Shown: positions 1 to 8,135 of the stretch, piece after piece
Layout: every line of letters begins with the position of its first letter
Numbering within the stretch: position 1 is the stretch's first letter
Origin: Nitrospira sp.
Lineage (GTDB): Bacteria; Nitrospirota; Nitrospiria; Nitrospirales; Nitrospiraceae
Length of the DNA: 64,000 nucleotides
Assembly (NCBI GenBank): GCA_024760545.1
Contig: CP060501.1
Location: 2,393,501-2,457,500, forward strand
Direction: 5' to 3'
Notes under the pieces: model-generated
The model's database searches: none
What the model saw: only the letters and a program-made list of their open reading frames with translations
Told to the model about the DNA's origin: nothing
Translations under genes and position numbers: made by a program

Positions 1-4
1 CCAT

Positions 5-322
5 TCATCTGCACTCGAACTGAATCCCCCATCGCCGCTCCTCCACAAGTTCCTGCGCTCCATCAAGGGGACTCACGACCCGAGTCCGTCCTTTTGCTTC
101 TCCTTCGCGAACGACACTGTAGGGCTTGCCGTTGCATTTTTGCTTCATGAGGTCGAGGGCATCTTTGCGAAACGACGAAAGCATGTGGCCCTGACCATCT
201 TTGAAGGGATAAATGACGACCCCACCCATGTCGTGTTCCTGAACGATCTTTGCCCCGTCGGCACAGCCTCCAAGAATCAGACAGGCCATTGCCGCTGCGG
301 CTATGGGCCAAGGATTGATCAT
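5..322 (-). CDS. Small putative lipoprotein
   Basis: About 105 residues. I chose the ATG at 322 because the protein then begins MINPWPIAAAAMACLILGGC, a textbook lipoprotein signal peptide with lipobox LGGC. An in-frame start at 433 would only add a charged N-terminal tail. The start codon overlaps the stop of the upstream glycosidase gene (TAATG), so the two are translationally coupled. The mature part is short, contains one further cysteine pair (KQKC and a C-terminal FECR) and matches no family I recognise. It is the last gene of a signalling operon; its role there is unknown. Confidence 0.7.
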   Translation of the reverse strand: MINPWPIAAAAMACLILGGCADGAKIVQEHDMGGVVIYPFKDGQGHMLSSFRKDALDLMKQKCNGKPYSVVREGEAKGRTRVVSPLDGAQELVEERRWGIQFECR

Positions 323-1224
323 TACCTTGAACTCACCCCGATCACGGTGGGCAACGGAATATGAGTACCTGCGGTTCCGCTGAACAAGCTCTTCCATGAA
401 GCATGTCCCAGTATAGGCATGTCTTTCTGCCACAGCGACTCCAAAATTCGGACATCGGATGAGGACCCTCCATCCATCGCCATAGCCTGGCGCACAGCCA
501 GAAACCCGTCCTTAAAGCACCGACCCAAATCGTACAGGGGGACAACCCCCAGACTCTTGAAGATGAGAATGTGTCCATTCTCGGCTTCGGCTACGATCGT
601 CTGATAGGCATGTTTCCCGGTCTCGCGGACACGGATCTTCCCGGATTGATCGAGGAGCATCAGGGCCTGTGCGGCCTCCCGGTAAGGCGGTTGATCTTCG
701 TCGAAGCTGTCCGATTCCAAATCAAGGACTCGGGCTTTTTTCACTCCCGTCATGGACGGTTCTGCCACAAACAACCCTTGCCACTGCGCGTGGCGCCGGC
801 TTCCCAAAGAACGGCCATCTTTGTAAAGCAGACCGAGATAGGTGAAGTTTTCACGGAACAATCCCGCGTTGAACACCACATGATGGCCAGTGCGCTTTTG
901 CCATTCCTCGATCGTGAGAGGGTGTGAAAGTCCCTCCTGTGCATAATGGTGGATCGAGAAGCGCGCACGTTCCGGGTCCATATCCACAACCAGCATGGTC
1001 GGCACGGTAGGACAAGAGTCTCCCGGCTTCCACACCGAGACCGTGAGGCCCTCAGACAGGCGCTCCCACGCAATATTCTGGGCTAGGCTCAGACTGGGCA
1101 ACAGGAACACGGCTAAAACGACGCAGCTCACCCCATGTGTGTTTCCATATGATCGACGGCATCGATCGATGTTGGGCCCTGCGGAGACCCAACGGTGGAG
1201 GGCATGCAGGTATCGACGGCTCAT
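322..1224 (-). CDS. Phosphodiester glycosidase family protein (NAGPA-like)
   Basis: A 300-residue exported protein. A hydrophobic signal segment lies at residues 33-49 and ends in SLSLAQ. The domain resembles the phosphodiester glycosidase (NAGPA/DUF2233) family: FNAGLF at 118-123 and DGGSSSD at 251-257 are its hallmark motifs, the second being the expected catalytic and binding loop. Family members cleave sugar-phosphodiester bonds, but the substrate here cannot be told. The start is uncertain. ATG at 1224 leaves 30 basic residues before the signal peptide, whereas an in-frame GTG at 1131 would give a normal one. It follows a hybrid kinase by 3 bases and overlaps a lipoprotein gene, so it is probably cotranscribed with two-component genes. 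Confidence 0.78.
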   Translation of the reverse strand: MSRRYLHALHRWVSAGPNIDRCRRSYGNTHGVSCVVLAVFLLPSLSLAQNIAWERLSEGLTVSVWKPGDSCPTVPTMLVVDMDPERARFSIHHYAQEGLSHPLTIEEWQKRTGHHVVFNAGLFRENFTYLGLLYKDGRSLGSRRHAQWQGLFVAEPSMTGVKKARVLDLESDSFDEDQPPYREAAQALMLLDQSGKIRVRETGKHAYQTIVAEAENGHILIFKSLGVVPLYDLGRCFKDGFLAVRQAMAMDGGSSSDVRILESLWQKDMPILGHASWKSLFSGTAGTHIPLPTVIGVSSR

Positions 1225-1227
1225 GGT

Positions 1228-2859
1228 TCAGGATCGTTCTGGGAGTGATGGCTGCTCAATCGTCTCCGGTTGTTGATCGACTTTCGTCCGCTCGGCTGGC
1301 AGCAGGTCGAGCAGCTCGCGAACTTTGCCGGCTAAGGCCTCCGGCGTGAACGGCTTTTGCAGATACGCGCTGGCGGCATCACCGGCACCGATACCGACAT
1401 CATCCGTATATCCGGATATGAAGAGAAGCTTCAGTTCCGGCTTGATCACGCGAAGATGCCTGGCAAGTTCCGTCCCGCTCATGCCTGGCATGACAATATC
1501 TGTGAGTAACAGCTTGAGCTTCCCTATATAAGGTGTGGCCACGAGACACGCCTCGATACCGTTTCTCGCTTCGACGATTCGATACCCCAGCTTGCGAAGC
1601 TCATCACGAATCAGTACGCGAACACTTTCGTCATCCTCGACAAGGAGAATGGTTTCATGACCGCCCATCGATTGGAACGTCGCATTGACTCCCGATGGGG
1701 GTTCAACCTCGGTCATGACACGCGGGAGGTAGACATCGAACCGCGTCCCCTCTCCGATCTTGCTGGTCACATCCAATCCTCCACCGCTCTGGGTGACGAT
1801 GCCGAACACAGTCGACAGCCCAAGTCCCGTTCCCTTTCCTTCTTCCTTGGTCGTAAAGAATGGCTTGAAAATATGCGCTTGCACTTCAGGAGTCATTCCG
1901 CACCCGGTATCGGATACCGAAAGTCTCACGTACTCTCCGGGCAGTACCGGTCGCGCGTGGTAGGCCGGCGTGTGGTCGAGATCGATCGAAGCGGTTTCAA
2001 TCGTGAGCTTTCCACCTGTCGGCATCGCGTCCCGAGCGTTGACGACCAGGTTCATCACAATTTGCTCAAGGGCGGCAGGCTCAGCCTTCACTCGGAGGTC
2101 GTCCGGGCTCAGTTTCAACGTCAGTTGGATATCCTCTCCGATCAACCGCCGAAGCATCGTCTCAAAATCCGAGAGGATGGTGTTCAGGCTAAGAATCCTC
2201 GCCTCAGAAGGGTGTTTTCCGCTGAACGTGAGCAACTGGCGAATGAGGATCCTCGCACGATCACCCGCCTTCTGCATCTCTTCAACCCTGCTCCTCAGTG
2301 GATGGTTCTGGCTCATTTCGTTGAGCAGGATCTGACTCTGCCCTATGATAACGGTCAGCAAGTTATTGAAATCGTGAGCGAGTCCTCCCGCCAGACGGCC
2401 GACTGCTTCCAGCTTCTGCATCTGTCGAAGTTGCGCTTCGCTCTGTAAGAGGGCCTCTTCCGCGCGCTTTCGCGCCGCTCGCTCCTCTCGTTCACGCACG
2501 ACGCGCCGCACCGAGGGAAGAAGGCGATGGAGTTCTTCTTTGGAAATACAATCCGTCGCGCCGCGCTGCAGCTCCTCAATATCCGGTTTCTCACCAAGAG
2601 TGGACGAAACAAAGATGAACGGGACATCAGGGGCCACCTTTTTGGCCAACGCTAGGGAGGCCCTCCCGTCAAGCCCTGGAATGGCGAATTCAGCCAAGAT
2701 GAGGTCGGTCTGACCTTCGCTGAGGGCTGACTTGAACGCGCGGCGAGTGTCTACGCGGTCCAGCACGCAAGCAATACCACCATCGGTCAACATCGTCCCT
2801 ATACGATCACTATCGTGACGATTGGCCTCAAGATGAATTACCCGCAGCGGAGTCATCAT
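1228..2859 (-). CDS. Hybrid histidine kinase, REC-HisKA-HATPase-REC
   Basis: A 543-residue soluble protein. It has an N-terminal receiver fold (about 4-120), a coiled linker, HisKA with H162 in LAHDFNNLL, HATPase_c (N-box around 269-278, DTGCGM at 317-322, GTGLGLS at 343-349) and a C-terminal receiver with phospho-acceptor D454 in LLLTDIVMPG. The N-terminal receiver is odd. Where the phospho-acceptor Asp should be, it reads LILAEFAIPG, giving Glu57, so it may be locked in one state or sense another partner. The gene lies 8 bases downstream of a stand-alone receiver and a CHASE3 kinase, suggesting a phosphorelay. No DNA-binding output domain is present, so the final target is unknown. Confidence 0.9.
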   Translation of the reverse strand: MMTPLRVIHLEANRHDSDRIGTMLTDGGIACVLDRVDTRRAFKSALSEGQTDLILAEFAIPGLDGRASLALAKKVAPDVPFIFVSSTLGEKPDIEELQRGATDCISKEELHRLLPSVRRVVREREERAARKRAEEALLQSEAQLRQMQKLEAVGRLAGGLAHDFNNLLTVIIGQSQILLNEMSQNHPLRSRVEEMQKAGDRARILIRQLLTFSGKHPSEARILSLNTILSDFETMLRRLIGEDIQLTLKLSPDDLRVKAEPAALEQIVMNLVVNARDAMPTGGKLTIETASIDLDHTPAYHARPVLPGEYVRLSVSDTGCGMTPEVQAHIFKPFFTTKEEGKGTGLGLSTVFGIVTQSGGGLDVTSKIGEGTRFDVYLPRVMTEVEPPSGVNATFQSMGGHETILLVEDDESVRVLIRDELRKLGYRIVEARNGIEACLVATPYIGKLKLLLTDIVMPGMSGTELARHLRVIKPELKLLFISGYTDDVGIGAGDAASAYLQKPFTPEALAGKVRELLDLLPAERTKVDQQPETIEQPSLPERS

Positions 2860-2867
2860 TGGAAGGG

Positions 2868-3323
2868 TCAGTGAGTGGAACGGGAACTTTCAGGAGGCGG
2901 TTCATTGATGAGACCCCAGAACGTCCCGAGTTCCTTGACAGCGGACAAAAATTTGTGAAACTCAACCGGCTTGACGACATAGGCGTTTGCCCCCAAGGCG
3001 TAGCTCTCAGCAAGGTCGCGTTCTTCCCGCGAGGATGTCAGCATCACAACGGGAATCGGGCGAAGGTTGCTATCCGCTTTGATGGTCCGCAACACCTCCA
3101 GTCCGTTCACTTTCGGCATCTTCAGATCAAGGAACACCACAGCAGGGTTGCCTTTCAGTCGTGACTTGAAGCGTCCACGACAGTACAAATAGTCCAACAC
3201 TTCAGCCCCGTCATGGCACAGAATGACTTTATCGGATATGCGTTCCTCCTCCATGGCCGCCAAAGCCAGTTCGGCGTCGCGCGGGTTATCTTCGGCAAGC
3301 AGGATCGGCTTGGCCATGTTCAT
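2868..3323 (-). CDS. Stand-alone response regulator, Rcp1-like
   Basis: A 151-residue single receiver domain with acidic pocket E11/D12, phospho-acceptor D66 in VVFLDLKMP, and K118 in VVKPVE. The insertion between helix 2 and strand 3 (CRGRFKSRLKGNP) is typical of the Rcp1 group that partners phytochrome-like HisKA kinases. It has no output domain, so it probably passes phosphate on or acts by protein contact. Its ATG overlaps the stop of the upstream CHASE3 kinase (ATGA), which makes that kinase the likely partner. The hybrid kinase follows 8 bases downstream. Confidence 0.9.
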   Translation of the reverse strand: MNMAKPILLAEDNPRDAELALAAMEEERISDKVILCHDGAEVLDYLYCRGRFKSRLKGNPAVVFLDLKMPKVNGLEVLRTIKADSNLRPIPVVMLTSSREERDLAESYALGANAYVVKPVEFHKFLSAVKELGTFWGLINEPPPESSRSTH

Positions 3324-4810
3324 GATTCGGTTCTCCTTGTCGGTAGCGCGACGTAGAATGTCGCTCCTCTATCAGGTACGCCTTCGGCCCAAGTCCGGCC
3401 GCCATGGCGATGAACAATGCGACGAACATTGGCAAGACCGATTCCCGTTCCCTCGAATTCATCAGCGCGATGCAGTCGTTGGAAGACTCCGAACAGCTTC
3501 GAGGCATACTGCATATCGAACCCCACTCCATTGTCCCGGACAAACAACACAATTTCCGAGGAAGTGGAACGATCTGCGCCGATCTCAATTGTGGCCGTCG
3601 GTCTGGTGCTCGTAAACTTCACGGCATTGGCGATCAGGTTCATAAAAACCTGTCGGAGCATGGCCGGATCCCCCTGCACGTCGGGCAGCGCGGCGATTGT
3701 CCACGATATCCGGCGTCCTTGCAAGTCCAGCCGTAGATCGGCAATGACGCCTTTGACCAGTTGATCCAGGCTGACGGTTGTGGCCAGCATTTCTTGCCGA
3801 CCCATTCGGGAAAAGACCAACAGATCATCGATCAGCTGTCCCATCTGCTTGGCAGCATCGGAGATCGTCTGCAAGTAGCGGGCGGCTTTCTCGTTGAGCG
3901 ATTGTTCAACCGATTTCCGCAAGAGGGCGGCATACCCATCGATGTGTCGCAGCGGGGCACGGAGGTCATGAGAGACCGAATAGCTAAAGGCCTCAAGCTC
4001 CTTGTTCGCGGCCTCCAGAAGCTCGCCTCGGTGTTGCAGTTCCTCGGCAACATGCCGCCGTTCCGTAATGTCATGCCGAATCAAGTAGTACACCGATGCC
4101 AACAACACCAGTTGGAGTACGGCGCCGATACCGAGCAACACGATGCTATTTCTCGTACCGGCGACGGATTCCAGTACACGTTGACTTACGGCTTGTCGTT
4201 CATGTGCATCCATCTCGGCAATGAGTTGATGGATCACCCCGAGCTCACGTTTTCCCGCTCCTTCAAGGGCCATTTTTTTGACCGATCGGAAGCCTTCTTC
4301 GTGAAACATGCCGATGGCCTTTGACTCAGCGTTCAGTTGCCGGTCCATCATCCTATCCAGAACTCCGACGCGTTGCTGTTGTTCCGGTGACCCCCGGGTC
4401 AAATCATTGAGATACACCGTGAACGCCGGCTTCTGCTTCACGAGCTTCTGGTAAGCCTCCAGATACGATGTTTCTCCGGTCACAAGGTACCGTCGGTGGA
4501 TATCTTCCGCTTCATTCATCGTGACGTCGATGGTACCGAGGAGTTGCAAAAGATCATGACTGCGACCGTCCAGCCCACTATTTGTGAGCAGAGTGCTCAT
4601 ATTGCGGTAGGATATGGCACTGATGATCAGGATACCGACGAACACAAGGCTGAACCCGGTCAAAACCCGCTGCTCAATGGTCATCCTGTTAAACCGCGCA
4701 ACGGCCACTCGGTAGAAAGCCGTTGCGCCCGGAGCTACGTCGGCAAGAGGTTTGGTTCCCTCAGTCGCTAGGAGAGGCGTCTGTGACTGCTGATTCGTGG
4801 CTGATTCCAT
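3320..4810 (-). CDS. CHASE3-domain sensor histidine kinase
   Basis: A 496-residue membrane kinase. TM1 is at about 50-68, followed by an extracytoplasmic CHASE3-type helical sensor (about 72-215, with the characteristic AEDIHRRYLVTGE at 101-113), TM2 at about 221-243 and a short coiled coil. HisKA has H281 in YSVSHDLRAPLRHI, and HATPase_c carries DNGVGFD and GTGIGLANV. The kinase core is of the bacteriophytochrome-like type usually paired with Rcp1-like receivers, and such a receiver overlaps its stop codon. The CHASE3 ligand is unknown. It is the first gene of the minus-strand operon running down to position 5; a 114-base gap separates it from nuoN. Confidence 0.9.
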   Translation of the reverse strand: MESATNQQSQTPLLATEGTKPLADVAPGATAFYRVAVARFNRMTIEQRVLTGFSLVFVGILIISAISYRNMSTLLTNSGLDGRSHDLLQLLGTIDVTMNEAEDIHRRYLVTGETSYLEAYQKLVKQKPAFTVYLNDLTRGSPEQQQRVGVLDRMMDRQLNAESKAIGMFHEEGFRSVKKMALEGAGKRELGVIHQLIAEMDAHERQAVSQRVLESVAGTRNSIVLLGIGAVLQLVLLASVYYLIRHDITERRHVAEELQHRGELLEAANKELEAFSYSVSHDLRAPLRHIDGYAALLRKSVEQSLNEKAARYLQTISDAAKQMGQLIDDLLVFSRMGRQEMLATTVSLDQLVKGVIADLRLDLQGRRISWTIAALPDVQGDPAMLRQVFMNLIANAVKFTSTRPTATIEIGADRSTSSEIVLFVRDNGVGFDMQYASKLFGVFQRLHRADEFEGTGIGLANVRRIVHRHGGRTWAEGVPDRGATFYVALPTRRTES

Positions 4811-4924
4811 GGATCAGGACGACCTGCATCAGCACGCGTAGGGCGATCTTGCGAAAGCCGTACCGGTAAGATTCCTTAGACCGTTCTAATTGTAGCAGAA
4901 CTCTCGAGAGGCGGAAGCAGAAAA

Positions 4925-6421
4925 CTAGCTGCCTAACGGGAGACTCGGGGGTATGACCGTAGCTGAAGGTGCGACAAAATTAGCGAACATCAGCGTCGCG
5001 GCTACGACCCAGTCTGTAAAGGGTTGGGGGTAAATACCGATCACCAAGGTGCCGGCCAAACCGACATAGATGACTGCTTTCATCGGTCCTGAAATTCCAA
5101 TAGGAGAGGGATCAATCGGCTCATTGATGTACATCTGTTTCACCACGATGAGGTAATAGTACATCGAGATCACGATGTTAATCAGACCGACCACGATCAA
5201 CGTATAGAGTCCCTCTTTGATGGCAGCCACAAAAATGTAGAGTTTGCCGATAAACCCCGCAAGCGGAGGCACCCCGGCCAACGACAAGAGAAACAATAGC
5301 ATCGCGAACGCCAGAAACGGCGAGCGCCGACTCAAGCCCCGATAGTCTTCGATTTCATCCCGGCCGATGGCCTGGCTGACCGCAATCACGACGGCAAAGG
5401 CCCCGATATTCGCGAAGAGATATGCCAGGAGATAGAAGAGAATGGCATCGCTTCCCATCTTAGTCCCTGCCGCAAGACCGATCAGGACATTTCCTATTTG
5501 AGCGATGCCGGAATAGGCCAACAGCCGTTTGATATTCCGCTGCGCGATGGCCACGATATTGCCGTAGGTCATGGATATGATTGATACCGCAACCAACAGG
5601 TAAACCCAGATCGGCTTGAACGTTCCCAGGGCCACCAGGAAAATACGGAGCAAAATCGCCAAGGCGGCGCCTTTTGGAGCAATCGATAAGAACGCTGTCA
5701 CAGGAGTCGGGGCGCCATGGTACGTATCCGGAATCCACGCGTGGAAGGGAACGGCACCGATCTTAAATCCCAAGGCGGCAAAGATCAGCAGAAACCCGAT
5801 GATCAACCCAGGCGTCGCTTGCGCTGACGCCATTTCCGAGAACACCAGCTTGCCGGTTTCGCCGTAGACGAGGCTGATTCCATAGGCGAAGAGGCCGGCC
5901 GCAAAGACCCCCAGGATAAAAAATTTGAGGCCCGCCTCGTTCGAGGCCAAATCATCCCGAAGGTAAGACACCAGAATATAGAACCCGAGCGTCGAGAATT
6001 CTAAACTGACGAAGACGGACAGCAGATCGTTGGACGACGCCATGAACATCATGCCGAGCGCCGACATGACGACCAGAACGTAATATTCTCCCCGAAAAAG
6101 GGTAAAGCGGTTGACGTACTCGATCGACGAGAGAATGACCAGTATCGTAGATCCGAGGATGAACACCTTGAAGAAGATGGCCATCCGATCGAGGACGAAC
6201 ATGTTGCCGAAAAGCGTGCCGGCAACTTGATTGAAGTCAAACCACAGCAAACAGACGAGTGTCCCCATCAGGCCGGCAACGCTGAGGTACGCGAGTCGCT
6301 CTTTGGGGAGGCGCGGCGAGGCGAAGTCGACGATAATGATCACACAGAGCCAGCAGGTGAGGAGGATCTCCGGTAAGAGGAGCAGCAGATCGGAGAACGA
6401 CATATTCAATGAAAAGGTCAT
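4925..6421 (-). CDS. nuoN: NADH-quinone oxidoreductase subunit N
   Basis: A 498-residue polytopic antiporter-like subunit of the complex I membrane arm, about 14 transmembrane helices. The conserved charged residues of the half-channels are present: Glu in FVSLEFSTLGFY, Lys in LGFKIGAVPFHAW, Lys in SIAPKGAALA and Lys in AGFIGKLYIF. This suggests a functional pump module. It is the last gene of the operon; its ATG overlaps the stop of the second nuoM by 4 bases. Confidence 0.96.
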   Translation of the reverse strand: MTFSLNMSFSDLLLLLPEILLTCWLCVIIIVDFASPRLPKERLAYLSVAGLMGTLVCLLWFDFNQVAGTLFGNMFVLDRMAIFFKVFILGSTILVILSSIEYVNRFTLFRGEYYVLVVMSALGMMFMASSNDLLSVFVSLEFSTLGFYILVSYLRDDLASNEAGLKFFILGVFAAGLFAYGISLVYGETGKLVFSEMASAQATPGLIIGFLLIFAALGFKIGAVPFHAWIPDTYHGAPTPVTAFLSIAPKGAALAILLRIFLVALGTFKPIWVYLLVAVSIISMTYGNIVAIAQRNIKRLLAYSGIAQIGNVLIGLAAGTKMGSDAILFYLLAYLFANIGAFAVVIAVSQAIGRDEIEDYRGLSRRSPFLAFAMLLFLLSLAGVPPLAGFIGKLYIFVAAIKEGLYTLIVVGLINIVISMYYYLIVVKQMYINEPIDPSPIGISGPMKAVIYVGLAGTLVIGIYPQPFTDWVVAATLMFANFVAPSATVIPPSLPLGS

Positions 6422-8127
6422 TCCCGGTCTCCTCGCGAGGCCTCGGACGGAAGCGGTACACGTTTGTTCGCAACGACCGGAGGCTCGGAAGCCGTTCCGT
6501 GAACAAGCACCTCACTCTCTGTCCCCTTCCCTTCGCCCGTTTCTGCGACGGGGACGACTCGCGTAATCCTCGCGACTAGCGGATCTACCCCTGAGCGAAC
6601 AACATCGTACAAATGCATCGGGAAAATACCGAACCCGATGCTGATTGTGATCATGATCAACAGAGGCAGACGGTCGACCGTCGAAATCGCATCATGCGCA
6701 TGGCTATACTTTTGGTTCATCGGGCCATAGAAAAGGCCGCGCATCATTTTGAAGAGGTAGGCGAGAGTCAGCACGATGCCTAACATGGCGACGATGACTT
6801 GTAGGGGATACTTGTTCCAACTCCCGACGACGATCATGATTTCTGCGATAAAATTCACGGTGCCGGGCATCCCGATCGAGGCCATACAGGCCACGATAAA
6901 ACAGGCCGAGATGAACGGCATTTTGTTCGCCAGGCCACCCAGCGAAGGGATGTCACGTGAATGGGTCTGGTCATAGACCCAACCCGCCATCGCGAAGAGC
7001 ATGCCGGTCGCCATGGCATGAGCGAACATGTAGATGACCGCGCCGCTCAAACTGATGTAATTCAAGGCCGCCATTCCGAGGAACACATAACCCATGTGGC
7101 TGGAACTTGAATAGCCGATGACGTACTTGGTGTCTTTGGCGTAGAACGCAACGAACCCGCCGTAGATGATGCTGAACATGCACAGAACAGCGGCGATCGG
7201 CATCAGTTCCCGGGTCGTGTCAGGGAGAATTTCAAAGGCGACCCGTATGATAGAGAAATGCCCCAGCTTCATGAGGACCCCGGCATGGAGCATGCTCGTG
7301 GCAGCCGGCGCGGCCGCATGGCCGACGGGGGACCAGGAGTGCAACGGCCATAGCGGGGCGATCGAGGCAAAGCCGAAGAAGACCAACACCCAGATAATCT
7401 TGTCCAAGGTCGTGCCAAGCACGGGGATATTCATCAGCTTGGCCTGCTCCCGAAGCACCAGAATATCGAAGGTGTTCAGCCCCGCGTATTTATAGATCAG
7501 CAGAATACCCATCAATGCGACGACCGCGAAGGCCGACAGAAACAGGACGAGCTTCATCGCCGCATACTCTTTGCTGTTCGACCCAAAGTTGAGGATAAAG
7601 CCGACGGAGTCTCTTCGCTTCAGCCCCTCAGGGTCCGTCATCTCCAAATAGTTCTTCGTGTGGCTACCCCACATACCCAGCAGCAAGTACATCGGGATCA
7701 CGGACATCTCATAGAAGAAATAGAGGAAGAAGAGGTCGAGCGACATGAAGACCCCGATCGTGGCGGCCGCCAAGATCAGCAACCAGATGTAGAACTCCTT
7801 CGTGCGATCCTTGATGTGCCATGACACGAAGATGCCGGCAAACAGCAAAATCGATGAAGCCAGCACGAGCGGCGTGCCGATCCCATCCACGCCCAGGTAC
7901 AATGAAATGCCGAGTTGTCTCGACCACTCAAACTTTTGAATGAACTGGAATCCGCCTTTCACCGGATCATAGGTGTAAAAGATATAGAGCGAGGCCATCA
8001 GCGACACAAAGGCGGCGCTCGACGCGATGCTTCGCACCAGCAGGGGCTGACGATTGGACACAAAGATCAGCGCCAGGGCTCCGGCGAACGGAGCGAAGAG
8101 GATATAGAGTAGGGCGTGTTCTCCCAT
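6418..8127 (-). CDS. nuoM: Second, divergent NuoM-like subunit
   Basis: A 569-residue antiporter-like subunit, the second of two nuoM genes in tandem. The TM5 Glu (E140 in LYFFYEMSVIP), a TM8 Lys (K287 in GVLMKLGHF) and a TM12 Glu (E429 in NFIAEIMI) are kept. The TM7 Lys of canonical NuoM (AVK-P, K234 in E. coli) is replaced: the sequence reads GFASIAPLWPLHSW, with Ile256 at that position. The usual LPDAH that follows is SPVGH. A loop of about 20 residues after TM5 (TDPEGLKRRDSVGF) and a C-terminal hydrophilic tail of about 50 residues are additional. It lies 8 bases from the first nuoM and overlaps nuoN. It is a complex I subunit by context; its pumping competence is uncertain. Confidence 0.92.
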   Translation of the reverse strand: MGEHALLYILFAPFAGALALIFVSNRQPLLVRSIASSAAFVSLMASLYIFYTYDPVKGGFQFIQKFEWSRQLGISLYLGVDGIGTPLVLASSILLFAGIFVSWHIKDRTKEFYIWLLILAAATIGVFMSLDLFFLYFFYEMSVIPMYLLLGMWGSHTKNYLEMTDPEGLKRRDSVGFILNFGSNSKEYAAMKLVLFLSAFAVVALMGILLIYKYAGLNTFDILVLREQAKLMNIPVLGTTLDKIIWVLVFFGFASIAPLWPLHSWSPVGHAAAPAATSMLHAGVLMKLGHFSIIRVAFEILPDTTRELMPIAAVLCMFSIIYGGFVAFYAKDTKYVIGYSSSSHMGYVFLGMAALNYISLSGAVIYMFAHAMATGMLFAMAGWVYDQTHSRDIPSLGGLANKMPFISACFIVACMASIGMPGTVNFIAEIMIVVGSWNKYPLQVIVAMLGIVLTLAYLFKMMRGLFYGPMNQKYSHAHDAISTVDRLPLLIMITISIGFGIFPMHLYDVVRSGVDPLVARITRVVPVAETGEGKGTESEVLVHGTASEPPVVANKRVPLPSEASRGDRE

Positions 8128-8135
8128 GAGGCGAC

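Noticed and set aside
1657-2448. 263-codon plus-strand frame antisense to the hybrid kinase
   Set aside because: The minus strand shows complete HisKA and HATPase motifs; the plus frame has no recognisable feature.
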